A DNA stretch of 64,000 nt, from the NCBI RefSeq assembly GCF_002234405.1, contig NZ_NMQT01000030.1, positions 93,846 through 157,845 on the forward strand, given 5' to 3'. Of the stretch, positions 15,414 to 23,852 are shown piece by piece (positions within the stretch are counted from its first letter, which is position 1; every line of letters starts with the position of its first letter). The notes below the pieces were generated by a model. The model was given only the letters and a program-made list of their open reading frames with translations. It had not been told where the DNA came from and searched no databases. This stretch comes from Amycolatopsis thailandensis. Its GTDB lineage: Bacteria > Actinomycetota > Actinomycetes > Mycobacteriales > Pseudonocardiaceae. A program made the position numbers and the translations under genes.

Positions 15414-16213
15414 GCGGTCACCGGCCAGGCGATCTCGGTGCGGTAGGCCTCGGGCGCGACCGCCGGGCCGGGCGCCACCAGGTACAACTCCTCGGCGGGC
15501 CCGGTCGGGACGCGGTCGCGTTCGGCGATCCAGCGGCCCAGCGATCGGTAGGCCGCCTCGACGTCTTCGTAGCCGCCCTCGTGGATCGTCGCGGCGAGCA
15601 GGCCACCGGGAAGCTCGGCGGAACCGATCTCGCCGTCGTCCCGCACCGGCCCGTCCACCGGGACGAACAGTTCGACGGACAGCTCGTCGGGATCATCGGT
15701 GCGATAGCGGGTCCCGGGCGGGCCGGACGGCATGACGCCTTGAGCGTCGAGCGCCGCGAACAGCCGGGCGTAGGCGGGACCGATCCGCTCGGCCAGGCCG
15801 CTCAGCGGGGTCTGGATCGTCAGGCGGGCGATCGGCTGCGGCGTGCGCACGCGCTCGTAGACGTGCAGCCACCGCGTCGGCTCGGCGAGGACGGAGTCGA
15901 GCCCGCCGCTGATCGCCGCGAGTTCCGCGGCCCGCGCGGCCACCCGGTCGTGGTGCCGTTTGATCGCGGCCTTCACCTCGTCCGGGGTACCCGCGTCGAG
16001 GATCTCGGCGATCTCCGCCAGCGGCACCTCCAGTTCCCGCAGCCGCCGGATCAAGCCCGCGCGGGCGAACTGCTCCAGCGAGTACCGGCGGTACCCGGAG
16101 CCGGGGTCGATCCTGGCTGGCACCAGCAGCCCGAGCCGGTCGTAGTTCCGCAGCGCGCGGACCGACAGCCTGGTGGCGTGCGCGAACACGCCGATCGGCA
16201 TCAAGGTCGTCAT
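15410..16213 (-). CDS. MerR family regulator with GyrI-like effector domain
   Basis: A 267-residue transcription factor. Residues 1-75 are a MerR winged helix (LSVRALRNYDRLGLLVPARI followed by Gly-Tyr-Arg-Arg-Tyr); a dimerisation coiled coil covers about 75-105; the remainder is a GyrI-like small-molecule-binding domain (Glu-Leu-Phe-Val-Pro-Val-Asp, then HEGGYEDVEAAYRSLGRWI), as in BmrR/BltR-type drug sensors. ATG 16213 directly follows a MerR-type promoter, so transcripts are probably leaderless. It is coupled to the BtrH-like gene. Inducer unknown. Confidence 0.9.
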   Translation of the reverse strand: MTTLMPIGVFAHATRLSVRALRNYDRLGLLVPARIDPGSGYRRYSLEQFARAGLIRRLRELEVPLAEIAEILDAGTPDEVKAAIKRHHDRVAARAAELAAISGGLDSVLAEPTRWLHVYERVRTPQPIARLTIQTPLSGLAERIGPAYARLFAALDAQGVMPSGPPGTRYRTDDPDELSVELFVPVDGPVRDDGEIGSAELPGGLLAATIHEGGYEDVEAAYRSLGRWIAERDRVPTGPAEELYLVAPGPAVAPEAYRTEIAWPVTA

Positions 16214-16226
16214 GGGAACAGCCTGA

Positions 16227-16247
16227 ACCCTCTCCCGGGGAGAGGGT
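16227..16247 (-). promoter_or_regulatory. MerR-type operator/promoter
   Basis: Perfect 10-bp inverted repeat around one base, lying between a TTGACC -35 and a CAGGCT -10 on the minus strand with the long (about 19-bp) spacer typical of MerR-controlled promoters. The start codon is only a few bases beyond the -10, so the regulator is autoregulated. Confidence 0.75.
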
Positions 16248-16259
16248 CAACCCGGTAGC

Positions 16260-19160
16260 TCACCCCAGTGACAGCCGATCGAGATCCGGGGCGGACGCGT
16301 GGTCGTTGGACAGCTTGATCGTGTTCGCTCCCGCCTTCAGTTCGACCGGCACCGACGTCGTGAGCTGGGTGTTGTTGCCGGCGCCATCGACCTTCACCTC
16401 GACCGGAGCGCCGCCGTTGACCGTGACGAAGTACGAGCGCGGCCCGTTGACGGTGAAGTCGATGTGGAGGGTGTAGCGCCTGGTCTCGGGCACGGTGACG
16501 TCGTCGAACCGCACGAACGAGTCCGGATCGCCGCCGATGTTGCGGACCTTCTGGCCGCCTGAGCAGACCCCGCAGTTCGTGACGCCCGCGCCGCCGACGT
16601 CGTTCGCCGAATCTTCGGCCTCGCGCATGAAGACCCGGTCCGCCGGTCGCGGGCTCACCCGCACCGGCTTGCTCACGGATTTCGTGCGGCCGAGGAGGTC
16701 GAACGACGCGGTGACCGGGATGTCGGCCGCGGTGACGCCTTCGGGCGGCACCAGCGTCCAGGACGCTTCGAGTTCGTTCCCGACGCGCATGGACCCCGCT
16801 TTCGCCGGAGCGCCCTGCACGCTCCAGCCCGTCGGGACGACCGGAGCCAGCGTGACCTCGCCGATCGCGTCATCGGCGTCGAGTCGCAGCTTCGCGTTGA
16901 CCCGCAAGGACTGCCGCCCCGGGGAAAGCCATTGGACGCCACCGGGTTCGACGGTCAGGGTCGTCTTCGGGATGTAGGACGACGGCGGCAGGGGAGCGAT
17001 CGCGATCCGGTCGAGGCCCGGCCCCGGCGTGGCTTTGCTGAACACCTTGAGTGTGTTTCCCCCGGCGTTCAAGGCGACGGGGATCGCCGTCGAGGCCACG
17101 GTTCCCGGTGTGCCGTCGTCGATCGCGGTCTCGACGGGCGCACCACCGTTGACGCTCACCGATACCGACGTCGCGGGCCCGGCCGAGGTGTCGAGCTGAA
17201 GCCGGTACGTCCCGGCCTCCGCGACCGTCACCCCCGGATAGGTGACCGAGTTGCGCGGGCCGCCGCCGAGCCCGGTGACCTGGAACGATCCGGAGCACGA
17301 GGTGCACCAGCCGAGGCGGGCGCGGCCGTCGTGGTCGTTGCGGAAGGACTCGGCCTCCAGCGGAGCCCGGTCACCCGGAAGCGACGTCGGGTAGCCGGAC
17401 GCCACCTTGATCTCGTCGATCGCCAATTGCCGGTAGAAGGGTTTCGCCTGCGGGCCGGACCAGGTGTTCAGCACCTCGAGTTTGACGAAACGGGTCTGCC
17501 GTTCGCCGAAATCGATGAACTGCACGCCGCGAGCGCTCGGCATCGCCCCGGTGCGCACCGGGGCGCCCCAGTTCCGGCCGTCGTCGCTGACGTAGACGCG
17601 ATAGTCCTTGATCCGGGACGAGTCCTCCGGCCTGCCGAACGATTCGCGCGCGTGCGTCGGCGACATCTCGCGCTGGTTCACCGCGAGATACGCCGCCGTC
17701 CGCCGCTTGCCGAGATCCAAGGTCAGGGAGACCGGTTGCTTGCCGTCGGCGTCCCAGTAGTTCTCGAAGTTCCCGTCGACGAGGTTCGACGCCGGGTGAC
17801 CCGCGCGCGAGGACGAAGCGGTCGCCTTGATCGTCCGGGAGTCGAGGAAGTGCCGCTGCCCGGCGGTTTCGACCTTGAACACCGTGTCGTAGGTGTCCCA
17901 GTCCTTGATGTCCACAATGGTCAGATACCCGGCGGACTGACTGAAACGCAGCGGTTTCCCGGTGCGCACGTCGGACACCTTGGTCACCTGGTAGCCGTTG
18001 TCGCGCAGGCGGAGCAGATCGGTGCTCGGGCGGGTGACCACGTGCAAATACTGCGTCCCGGCGCCGGGCTCGACGGTGATGACGCCGTGCGCGCCGTCGT
18101 TCCAGAAGCCGGGCTGCATCCCGCCGTACATGTACCCGCCGCCCTCTTTGCCCTGCAGGGAGGATTTGATCGGGGGCACCCAGCTCGCCATGAAGTTGTT
18201 GTATGCCTCCTGCTGCGGCGGGAACTTCCCGTTCACCATCGGGGTTTCGGCCATCAGCGACTTCATCGACGAACCCGCGTTGGTGATGTAGCGACCGGTG
18301 GACAGCCGGAAGTCGACGGCCTGATCGGTACCGTCGTACCACCAGCCGCCATTGGTCGGCAGCTTGTAGTCGGCCTCGGTGAGCCGCGGCATCGGGGTGA
18401 ACGCGGCCTGCGGGTAGTCGTACGGCGGGGTGATGCCGGTCTTCTGCTCGTTGCTGACGGTGTCCATGATCGGCGTGTCCTCGTTGTTGTTGCTCAGCAA
18501 CCAGGACGGTCGTTTCTCACGGATCTGTTCGTAGAGCTTGTTCTTCTCCCAATAGTCGTTGTCGTTGTCGATCCAGAACCCGGCGAGGTCCGCGTAGCGG
18601 TCCATGACCTCGTGGAAGAGGTCGTAGCTGTACTCGCCGAAACCGGGGCGGGTGGTCAGGTCGACCTGCTTGCCCTTGTAGGCGGAGTACGCGGCGGAAT
18701 CCAGCGACTCGACGCCGGTTTCCTTGTGCCACTGGGGATCGTCGGTCATGTAGAGGATCGTCCGGATACCTTTGGCGTTTCCGGCCTTGACGAGCTCGCC
18801 GAGGAGGTCGCGACGCGTGGCGCAGCTGCCCGGGATCGCCGACGGCCACGGCCGCGCGTAGCCCAGCCTGCTGTGGAAGGTGGCGAGCACGATGTAGGAG
18901 GCGCCGAGTTTGCGGGCCTCGTCCACCCAGTAGTCGGCGCTCCAGCCGCCGTCGGTGACGGCACGTTCCCAGGCGGCGCAGTCGGTCTGCCGTGGCGCGG
19001 TGAACATGCCCCAGTGGAGGAAGAGCCCCGCGGTGGCCTCGCGCAGCCATTTCTGGCGGGGATGGTGCAGTTCCGCGCTCGCCGGCGGCGTGGTGAGCAG
19101 ACCCGCCACCAGGGCGAGGACCAGGGCGAGCCAGGCGGTGCGGTGAACTCTCATGACCAT
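16260..19160 (-). CDS. Secreted GH29 (alpha-L-fucosidase-like) multi-modular protein
   Basis: A 966-residue exported protein. Signal peptide about 1-29 (hydrophobic core then Ala-Ser-Ala). Residues about 30-430 are a GH29-type barrel: Gly-Leu-Phe-Leu-His-Trp-Gly-Met-Phe near the N-terminus and the likely nucleophile Asp in Ala-Gly-Phe-Trp-Ile-Asp-Asn. Then come an F5/8 type C (CBM32) module (about 445-610), a CBM6/35-like beta-sandwich (about 618-745), a NEW3-like domain (about 755-845) and a second CBM6/35-like module to the end. The two such sandwiches share Cys-x-x-Cys loops. M1 (19160) and M3 (19154) are both possible starts. It probably trims fucosylated or related glycans; the sugar specificity is not certain. 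Stands alone. Confidence 0.85.
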   Translation of the reverse strand: MVMRVHRTAWLALVLALVAGLLTTPPASAELHHPRQKWLREATAGLFLHWGMFTAPRQTDCAAWERAVTDGGWSADYWVDEARKLGASYIVLATFHSRLGYARPWPSAIPGSCATRRDLLGELVKAGNAKGIRTILYMTDDPQWHKETGVESLDSAAYSAYKGKQVDLTTRPGFGEYSYDLFHEVMDRYADLAGFWIDNDNDYWEKNKLYEQIREKRPSWLLSNNNEDTPIMDTVSNEQKTGITPPYDYPQAAFTPMPRLTEADYKLPTNGGWWYDGTDQAVDFRLSTGRYITNAGSSMKSLMAETPMVNGKFPPQQEAYNNFMASWVPPIKSSLQGKEGGGYMYGGMQPGFWNDGAHGVITVEPGAGTQYLHVVTRPSTDLLRLRDNGYQVTKVSDVRTGKPLRFSQSAGYLTIVDIKDWDTYDTVFKVETAGQRHFLDSRTIKATASSSRAGHPASNLVDGNFENYWDADGKQPVSLTLDLGKRRTAAYLAVNQREMSPTHARESFGRPEDSSRIKDYRVYVSDDGRNWGAPVRTGAMPSARGVQFIDFGERQTRFVKLEVLNTWSGPQAKPFYRQLAIDEIKVASGYPTSLPGDRAPLEAESFRNDHDGRARLGWCTSCSGSFQVTGLGGGPRNSVTYPGVTVAEAGTYRLQLDTSAGPATSVSVSVNGGAPVETAIDDGTPGTVASTAIPVALNAGGNTLKVFSKATPGPGLDRIAIAPLPPSSYIPKTTLTVEPGGVQWLSPGRQSLRVNAKLRLDADDAIGEVTLAPVVPTGWSVQGAPAKAGSMRVGNELEASWTLVPPEGVTAADIPVTASFDLLGRTKSVSKPVRVSPRPADRVFMREAEDSANDVGGAGVTNCGVCSGGQKVRNIGGDPDSFVRFDDVTVPETRRYTLHIDFTVNGPRSYFVTVNGGAPVEVKVDGAGNNTQLTTSVPVELKAGANTIKLSNDHASAPDLDRLSLG

Positions 19161-19274
19161 CCGCTCTCATCTAGGGCGTGGTTGCCGAGAGATCCGATGA
19201 TTGCGGCAGATATCTCGGCGGTCAAGCCCCGTTGAGCGGGACATAGCTCTAGTCGTCGGAGGTGTCGCGCGACG

Positions 19275-19305
19275 AAGCCCTCTCGTCTGCAGTACGAGAG
19301 GGCTT
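19275..19305 (-). terminator. Terminator hairpin after the HExxH gene
   Basis: 12-bp perfect stem (19275-19286 and 19294-19305) with a 7-nt loop, 12 nt beyond the stop of the 19318-20004 gene. Further upstream (19185-19193 and 19210-19218) a spaced inverted repeat precedes the GH29 gene and could be its operator. Confidence 0.75.
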
Positions 19306-19317
19306 GCCGGGCTTGAC

Positions 19318-20004
19318 TCAGATGTTGAAGCCGGGGTGGGTCGCGAAAGCGTTGTCGATCACGAGGTTCCCGCGCTGGCGGGCTCGTTCACGCAACGCCG
19401 ACGTCGTGCGGGCGCCCTGGGCGAAGAACCACCACAGGTAGAGCGCGCCGTACATCCAGGCGCCCTCGTAGCCCCACGTGGAGTCGGCGCCGCTCTTGCC
19501 GGCGCCGAACACCGAACCCGCCGGGAAGTTCGCGTTGTGCGGTTTCCCGCCCTGATGCCGCGATTCGTGGATCAACGTCTCCGCGCGGCCGGGAACGTCC
19601 TTGGAGTACCAGAAACCCAGGTACAACTCGATCCGGTCGTCGACGAACGCCCCTTTGAACGAGCGCGCGATGGCACTGCCGTCGCCACAGAGCGAACGGA
19701 GGTCGTCGCAGTTGTCGCGGACGTAGCGGCGCGCCCAGTTCAGCATCGCGCCGGAATAGGCGTCGTTCTGGTAATCCTGCGCCGAATAGGTCAGCAGATA
19801 GCACGCGTTGAACGTCCGCGCGAGCGGCTTGTCGGTGTTGCACGCGTCTTCCCAGCCGAAGCCGTCGTCCCAGTAGTCCTTGTTGCCCGCGAAGCCGTAG
19901 GTGTTCCAGAAATAGTCGATGTAGGTCTGATTGCAGATCGAGGCGCCGTAGAAATTGTCCCCGGTCACGTTCTTGTCAGGCACGGTGTAGCTGCAAGTGG
20001 CCAT
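19318..20004 (-). CDS. Orphan HExxH (zincin-like) protein
   Basis: A 228-residue protein I cannot place in a family. It contains His-Glu-Ser-Arg-His in the hydrophobic context Thr-Leu-Ile-His-Glu-Ser-Arg-His (about residues 144-148), the zinc-binding HExxH motif of metallopeptidases, followed by an aromatic helix TWGYEGAWMYGALYLWWF that could supply the third ligand. It is rich in Tyr, Trp and Cys (five Cys in the N-terminal half) as if meant for an oxidising compartment, yet has no signal peptide or membrane helix. It follows the HEAT-repeat gene by 36 nt and ends in a strong hairpin, so the pair is an operon. Possible peptidase or effector; substrate unknown. Confidence 0.65.
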   Translation of the reverse strand: MATCSYTVPDKNVTGDNFYGASICNQTYIDYFWNTYGFAGNKDYWDDGFGWEDACNTDKPLARTFNACYLLTYSAQDYQNDAYSGAMLNWARRYVRDNCDDLRSLCGDGSAIARSFKGAFVDDRIELYLGFWYSKDVPGRAETLIHESRHQGGKPHNANFPAGSVFGAGKSGADSTWGYEGAWMYGALYLWWFFAQGARTTSALRERARQRGNLVIDNAFATHPGFNI

Positions 20005-20040
20005 CGGAGATCACCTGTCTGTAGAAGGAATTCGTTCGGT

Positions 20041-20754
20041 TCAGGAGGGCGGAGGCACGTCGTCGGTCTGCTTGTCCTTCACGTACCGGCCGCCGACGGC
20101 CTGCGGGACACCGCGGACGTCGACCCGCCGGATGTTCAGCAGGCGCTCGTCCTCGGTGCCGCTCAGCTCCTCGCGCACCCGGGCGGTGAGCTCGGTGTCA
20201 CCGACCTCGGCGATGGCCTGGACCGCCGCGCGCCGCACGGTGAACACCTCGTGCCGGACCTGCCGCAGCAGCAGGTCCTTGGCCGCGCTGTCTCCGGCGG
20301 ATGCCAGGCGTGCCAACGCTTCCACGGCGGTGGTGCGGATGATCACCTCTTCGCCGACGGTGCTGATCCCGTGTGCCGGGTCGTCGGAACGCTCCGGCGG
20401 GATCGGCTGGCGCAGCACGTTTTCGAGCGCCGGAACGGCGGCCGCGTGCCGCAGGTCGGTGAGCAGCTGGACCAGGCCCCAGCGCTCCAGGTACTGCTCC
20501 TCGGACAGGGCGTCGTACTGCTCGCCGAGGGCTGGGACGACGTCGTCCGCGCGCTCGCGAAGCCTGTCGAGGCTCCGCTGGTAATTGCGCTCGGCGTCCT
20601 CGCCGGACGCGGCCATGGTTTCGGCGGCCTGGGTCACCAGCTCGCCGATTTCGCTGTTCGAGAAGCTTCCCAGACCCGAACTTCCCGGGCCCGCTTCGAG
20701 GTTGTCACCACCCGGGCCCAAGGACGGGGTGTCGGGGTTGCGTGGGGTCGGCAT
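20041..20754 (-). CDS. HEAT-repeat protein
   Basis: A 237-residue cytoplasmic protein. The first 45 residues are Gly/Pro/Ser-rich and look disordered; a coiled region follows; from about residue 90 on there are helical HEAT-type repeats (Leu-Thr-Asp-Leu-Arg-His-Ala-Ala-Ala-Val-Pro-Ala-Leu, then AVEALARLASAG and VRRAAVQAIAEVGD). Such solenoids mediate protein-protein contacts. AAGGAG precedes ATG 20754. The gene is followed after 36 nt by the HExxH protein, suggesting the solenoid binds or presents that protein. The final 25 residues are charged and probably extended. Confidence 0.75.
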   Translation of the reverse strand: MPTPRNPDTPSLGPGGDNLEAGPGSSGLGSFSNSEIGELVTQAAETMAASGEDAERNYQRSLDRLRERADDVVPALGEQYDALSEEQYLERWGLVQLLTDLRHAAAVPALENVLRQPIPPERSDDPAHGISTVGEEVIIRTTAVEALARLASAGDSAAKDLLLRQVRHEVFTVRRAAVQAIAEVGDTELTARVREELSGTEDERLLNIRRVDVRGVPQAVGGRYVKDKQTDDVPPPS

Positions 20755-20944
20755 GAGGTTCTCCTTCGCATCGGCGGTGATGCTGACGGAAGGAAGGAAC
20801 GCTACACCGGGCGGCAGATACCTGGATTTCGGAAAAATCGCCCCATCGGGCAGAACGGGATTTTCACCGCGGGAATCCGAAAAGAATTTTGCTCACCGGA
20901 AACTGCGCGTTCGGCGAAAAGCCTTCACGGATTCCCGCTCGTGA

Positions 20945-21439
20945 TCAATGACGGACGTCGATGACGACCCGGTTCGGCGAAGTCAGGGTGAACACGGTGA
21001 CCGGCGTCCTGGACCGGACGCCGAGACCGATGGACAACGTGCCCTCGTAGTCACCGGTGACCGCGACCGCCATGACATTGTGGAGGTTCCGGGTCCGGAA
21101 CTTCTGCGGTCCGGGATAGGTCGGATTCCCGGCGTCGTCGTGCGCGGCCGCCGGAGTCGCGGCGACAGCGATGAAGTATTCCCCGGTCAGCCACACGATC
21201 TCGCCCGAGCCGTCGGCGATCAGCTCGTCGACGAGGTCGTACCGGACGGCGGGCGCGGGCCCCGCGGTCAGGTCGAGCACGACCCGGTCGAAGCCGGGGT
21301 TCTGGCCGGTGCGAATCCCGGTCATCGTGGGGATCGCCTGGGCCGCGACGGAAGCGGGCGCTGCCGCGGTGATGGCGCCGGTGAGCATGAGGGTGGTGGC
21401 GGCGAGCGCCCCGAGCGCGCGCCGGAGAGTACCGGTCAT
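20945..21439 (-). CDS. Secreted AMIN-like domain protein
   Basis: A 164-residue exported protein: signal peptide about 1-34 (Arg-rich start, hydrophobic Leu/Ala core, Ala-Ser-Val-Ala-Ala), then a single AMIN-like beta domain of about 125 residues with the pattern GFDRVVLDL, a Tyr-Phe-Ile-Ala-Val segment and the closing strand PNRVVIDVRH. AMIN-type domains bind cell-wall polymers, so an envelope role is likely. No lipobox is present. GGAGG lies before ATG 21439. The 190 nt between this stop and the HEAT-repeat start hold nothing recognisable except AT-rich runs that may be the latter's promoter. Confidence 0.75.
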   Translation of the reverse strand: MTGTLRRALGALAATTLMLTGAITAAAPASVAAQAIPTMTGIRTGQNPGFDRVVLDLTAGPAPAVRYDLVDELIADGSGEIVWLTGEYFIAVAATPAAAHDDAGNPTYPGPQKFRTRNLHNVMAVAVTGDYEGTLSIGLGVRSRTPVTVFTLTSPNRVVIDVRH

Positions 21440-21517
21440 GACGATGACCTCCTGCCGGAGAGTTGGTTCCGGAAAGACGTCCGTCGTGGCGCGGAGGTTG
21501 TATTCTTCGCTCGATCG

Positions 21518-21922
21518 TTACTGATCGCCGAATTGACGTCGAGCGATCTCGAAGTCCACTGGAAAAGGGTTTCTCACTCGCTGGGCGAGCGAACGCATGT
21601 AGTGGAGATCGCTTTTCGCGGACGCGATGAGATGTGTGAATCTCCGGTCCTCGTCCCGGTGGCTGTCGTCCTGTGAGCCGAGCAGAATCGCTGTGCCGCC
21701 CACGATTCCGGTGCACAGCGCGGGTTCTCCGGTGTAGTCGCTGAATTCCTTCGGCAGGAAGCCGCCGGTGCTTCGGAACGCCTTGGCGACGACGGACCAC
21801 GCGGACGGGGAGCAATCCGGTCCGGCGATCTCGCCGTTGCCGCTGTGTGCCGGAACTTCGGACGCGAGGAGCCGGCCGCCGATGGCGACCGCTGTGACGT
21901 GGTCACATCCGTGGTACGGCAT
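21518..21922 (-). CDS. Hypothetical protein, possibly 5'-truncated
   Basis: A 134-residue frame of unknown family with mostly G/C third positions, which supports coding. The core reads DHVTAVAIGGRLLASE, then a Gly-Pro-Asp-Cys-Ser-Pro segment and KAFRSTGGFLPKEFSDYTG. Upstream of ATG 21922 the same frame continues protein-like (Phe-Pro-Arg-Ile-Gly-Pro-Asn-His-Gly) back to a stop with no alternative start, and no ribosome site precedes the ATG, so the 5' end may be damaged. Third-position GC falls in the last 20 codons. It faces the divergent gene at 22193. Confidence 0.45.
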   Translation of the reverse strand: MPYHGCDHVTAVAIGGRLLASEVPAHSGNGEIAGPDCSPSAWSVVAKAFRSTGGFLPKEFSDYTGEPALCTGIVGGTAILLGSQDDSHRDEDRRFTHLIASAKSDLHYMRSLAQRVRNPFPVDFEIARRQFGDQ

Positions 21923-22027
21923 CGCGCCGTGGTTCGGGCCGATGCGCGGGAACGTTACTACGGCTGACTCTCATGTCATAGAAGCTCTGATCAACTTCGT
22001 GTGCTCCTTGCCGGATCGTTCGTGGAT

Positions 22028-22043
22028 GGTGTACTAGTACACC
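22028..22043. promoter_or_regulatory. 16-bp perfect palindrome upstream of 22193 gene
   Basis: GGTGTACTAGTACACC, the kind of site bound by GntR-type regulators. It lies in the unusually AT-rich 270-nt divergent region 21923-22192. A second inverted repeat (arms GTTCTTG and CAAGAAC, 22101-22118) is nearer the downstream gene. The regulator is not identified. Confidence 0.5.
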
Positions 22044-22192
22044 GTAGGCGCGATGATTGGCGACAGCTTTCATCGCCTCTGACCTTCAGGGACAGGAGAA
22101 GTTCTTGGCCTCAAGAACGGGCTCTCGGATTTTGGTCATTGTCCTGTCGCACCGCGAATTGTCGATCACTGCCGCGAATAGTGGAGGACTTC

Positions 22193-23017
22193 ATGGTGAT
22201 CCAACTGGAGAGAGACTGCGTTGGATATCCGGCGACCACACCGATAAGTGATACTTGGCGTCGGGAGACGAGTGACGAGCTGCCCGCTCGTCTGGCAAGG
22301 AACCTGGCGATGCTCTCCGGTGCGGAGAAGGCTTGGAGACCCTACGTCGAGATCGCGCAGGCCTCGCCGGCTGAGCCTCGAACTGCCCGTCGCCGGACAC
22401 CCTCCGCTGGAGCACAGTCGATGTTCTTGGAACGCCTCATGGTGATCGTGGAGATGCGGCGCAGAGTTGCATATCGCAGGCTGACGGTGCGGAACGTCAT
22501 CGCTTGTGAAAACGGGGTCGGCGGCTACGCGACGAGGGCTCTGACCGGGTGGTCCGGCGATATGCAGGCCATTCCCGTCAAAGCGATCTTCGGTTGCTGT
22601 GTGGAGGCCGCGCCGGGCGGCCGCCCTGGGGACCCGCCGGCCGTGGACCTGCGCTTTCCGGAACCACTGCGAAAAGGGGAGCGTCACGAGTTCGTTTCCC
22701 TCGCGTGCGACGAAGATCTCGACGCGGAACGACACTGGATCAATGTCGCCGTCGACTATGGCGGGATCGCGCCGAGCGTGGTCGACAGTGAGGGCAGAGT
22801 GATCCGAGGGCTGAGCGTTAGTGTCACCTTCGACGACTGTGTCCCCGAGGCCTGCTGGTGGTACGCGGAACAAGACGAGCGAGAGCGTATGGTCTCCCCT
22901 CCTGTCGGAGATGGACGTCTTCTCGAGATCCGGCGAGGAGCCGTGGAGCACACTTTCGTGGGTACCTGTCGACCACAAAAGGAATACGGCATCGCGTTCC
23001 GCTGGGCCCGGTCCTGA
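22193..23017 (+). CDS. Hypothetical protein
   Basis: A 274-residue soluble protein. The C-terminal half (about 140-270) resembles a beta-rich domain seen at the end of many actinomycete regulator-like proteins: LRFPEPLRKGERHEF, then a central strand region, Ala-Cys-Trp-Trp-Tyr-Ala, and a final Tyr-Gly-Ile-Ala-Phe-Arg-Trp. The N-terminal half is helical but I see no clear helix-turn-helix. GGAGG lies 5 nt upstream of ATG 22193; a longer frame from 22001 is not coding in style. Its leader carries two palindromes, so it is probably regulated. Function not assigned. Confidence 0.65.
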   Translation: MVIQLERDCVGYPATTPISDTWRRETSDELPARLARNLAMLSGAEKAWRPYVEIAQASPAEPRTARRRTPSAGAQSMFLERLMVIVEMRRRVAYRRLTVRNVIACENGVGGYATRALTGWSGDMQAIPVKAIFGCCVEAAPGGRPGDPPAVDLRFPEPLRKGERHEFVSLACDEDLDAERHWINVAVDYGGIAPSVVDSEGRVIRGLSVSVTFDDCVPEACWWYAEQDERERMVSPPVGDGRLLEIRRGAVEHTFVGTCRPQKEYGIAFRWARS

Positions 23018-23067
23018 ACGAAGGGGCCGCCCAGCGAAGGGCAGCACCGTTCGGAAAGGCCGTCAGC

Positions 23068-23745
23068 TCACCATCCGCGTTCGCGCCACTCCGCGAGGTG
23101 TCCCCGCTGCTCGCCCAGCGTCGAGTCGTCCCCGTGCCCCGGGTAGAACCACGTCTCGTCCGGCAGCTCGTCGAAGATCCGCGACGAGACATCGTCCAGC
23201 AGCGAAGTGAAATCCGAAGGCGAACCGGTCTTCCCGACACCGCCTGGGAAGAGCGAGTCGCCGGTGAACAGGTGCGGGTGTCCCGCCGGGTCGCGGTACA
23301 GCAACGCGATCGAGCCGGGGGTGTGGCCGCGCAGGTGAATCACCTCGAGGACGACCTGCCCGACCTTGAGTGTGTCGCCGTGTTCGACGAGGAAGTCCGG
23401 CGGGATCGGCAGCGGTTCGGCGTCGAGCGGGTGGGCGGCGGTGTTCGAGCCGTTCGCGCCGGCGACGGCGCCGAGGGCCTGCCAGTGGTCCTGGTGCTGA
23501 TGGGTGGTCACGACGGTCCTCAGCGCGGGACGGTCGGGGCCGTGGCCGATGAGGTCGGAGATGCGTTCCGGATCGTTCGCGGCGTCGATCAGCAGCGCCT
23601 CGTTCTCGGCGCGGCAGACGAGCAGATAGGCGTTGTTGTCCATCGGACCGACCGACAGCTTCGTGATGGTGAGCGCGTCCAGGGTGCGACGGGTGGCGTC
23701 TCCGCCGGGTTCGACGTGCCCGGTGTAGGTCTCGACGATGTTCAC
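23068..23745 (-). CDS. MBL-fold metallo-hydrolase (glyoxalase II-like)
   Basis: A 225-residue cytoplasmic metallo-beta-lactamase-fold hydrolase. Metal-binding motifs are all present: THQHQDH (His-x-His-x-Asp-His, about residues 82-88), His in Leu-Arg-Gly-His-Thr-Pro-Gly-Ser, Asp in Phe-Thr-Gly-Asp-Ser-Leu-Phe, and the late Pro-Gly-His-Gly. This set matches glyoxalase II-like thioester hydrolases and related enzymes that act on small-thiol conjugates; the thiol in actinomycetes is mycothiol, but that substrate is inference. GTG 23745 lacks a ribosome site and has a TACCGT -10-like hexamer just upstream, so it may be leaderless. It is divergent from the acyltransferase gene. Confidence 0.85.
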   Translation of the reverse strand: MNIVETYTGHVEPGGDATRRTLDALTITKLSVGPMDNNAYLLVCRAENEALLIDAANDPERISDLIGHGPDRPALRTVVTTHQHQDHWQALGAVAGANGSNTAAHPLDAEPLPIPPDFLVEHGDTLKVGQVVLEVIHLRGHTPGSIALLYRDPAGHPHLFTGDSLFPGGVGKTGSPSDFTSLLDDVSSRIFDELPDETWFYPGHGDDSTLGEQRGHLAEWRERGW

Positions 23746-23852
23746 GGTGCACACGGTAGTCGTTCCCCTGCAATCGGTTCCACCCGCACAGGCGCCGCAC
23801 AGGGTCAGGCCGTAGGCTCGCGTCGCCCCGCCAGCCGAACCACAGGACACCC

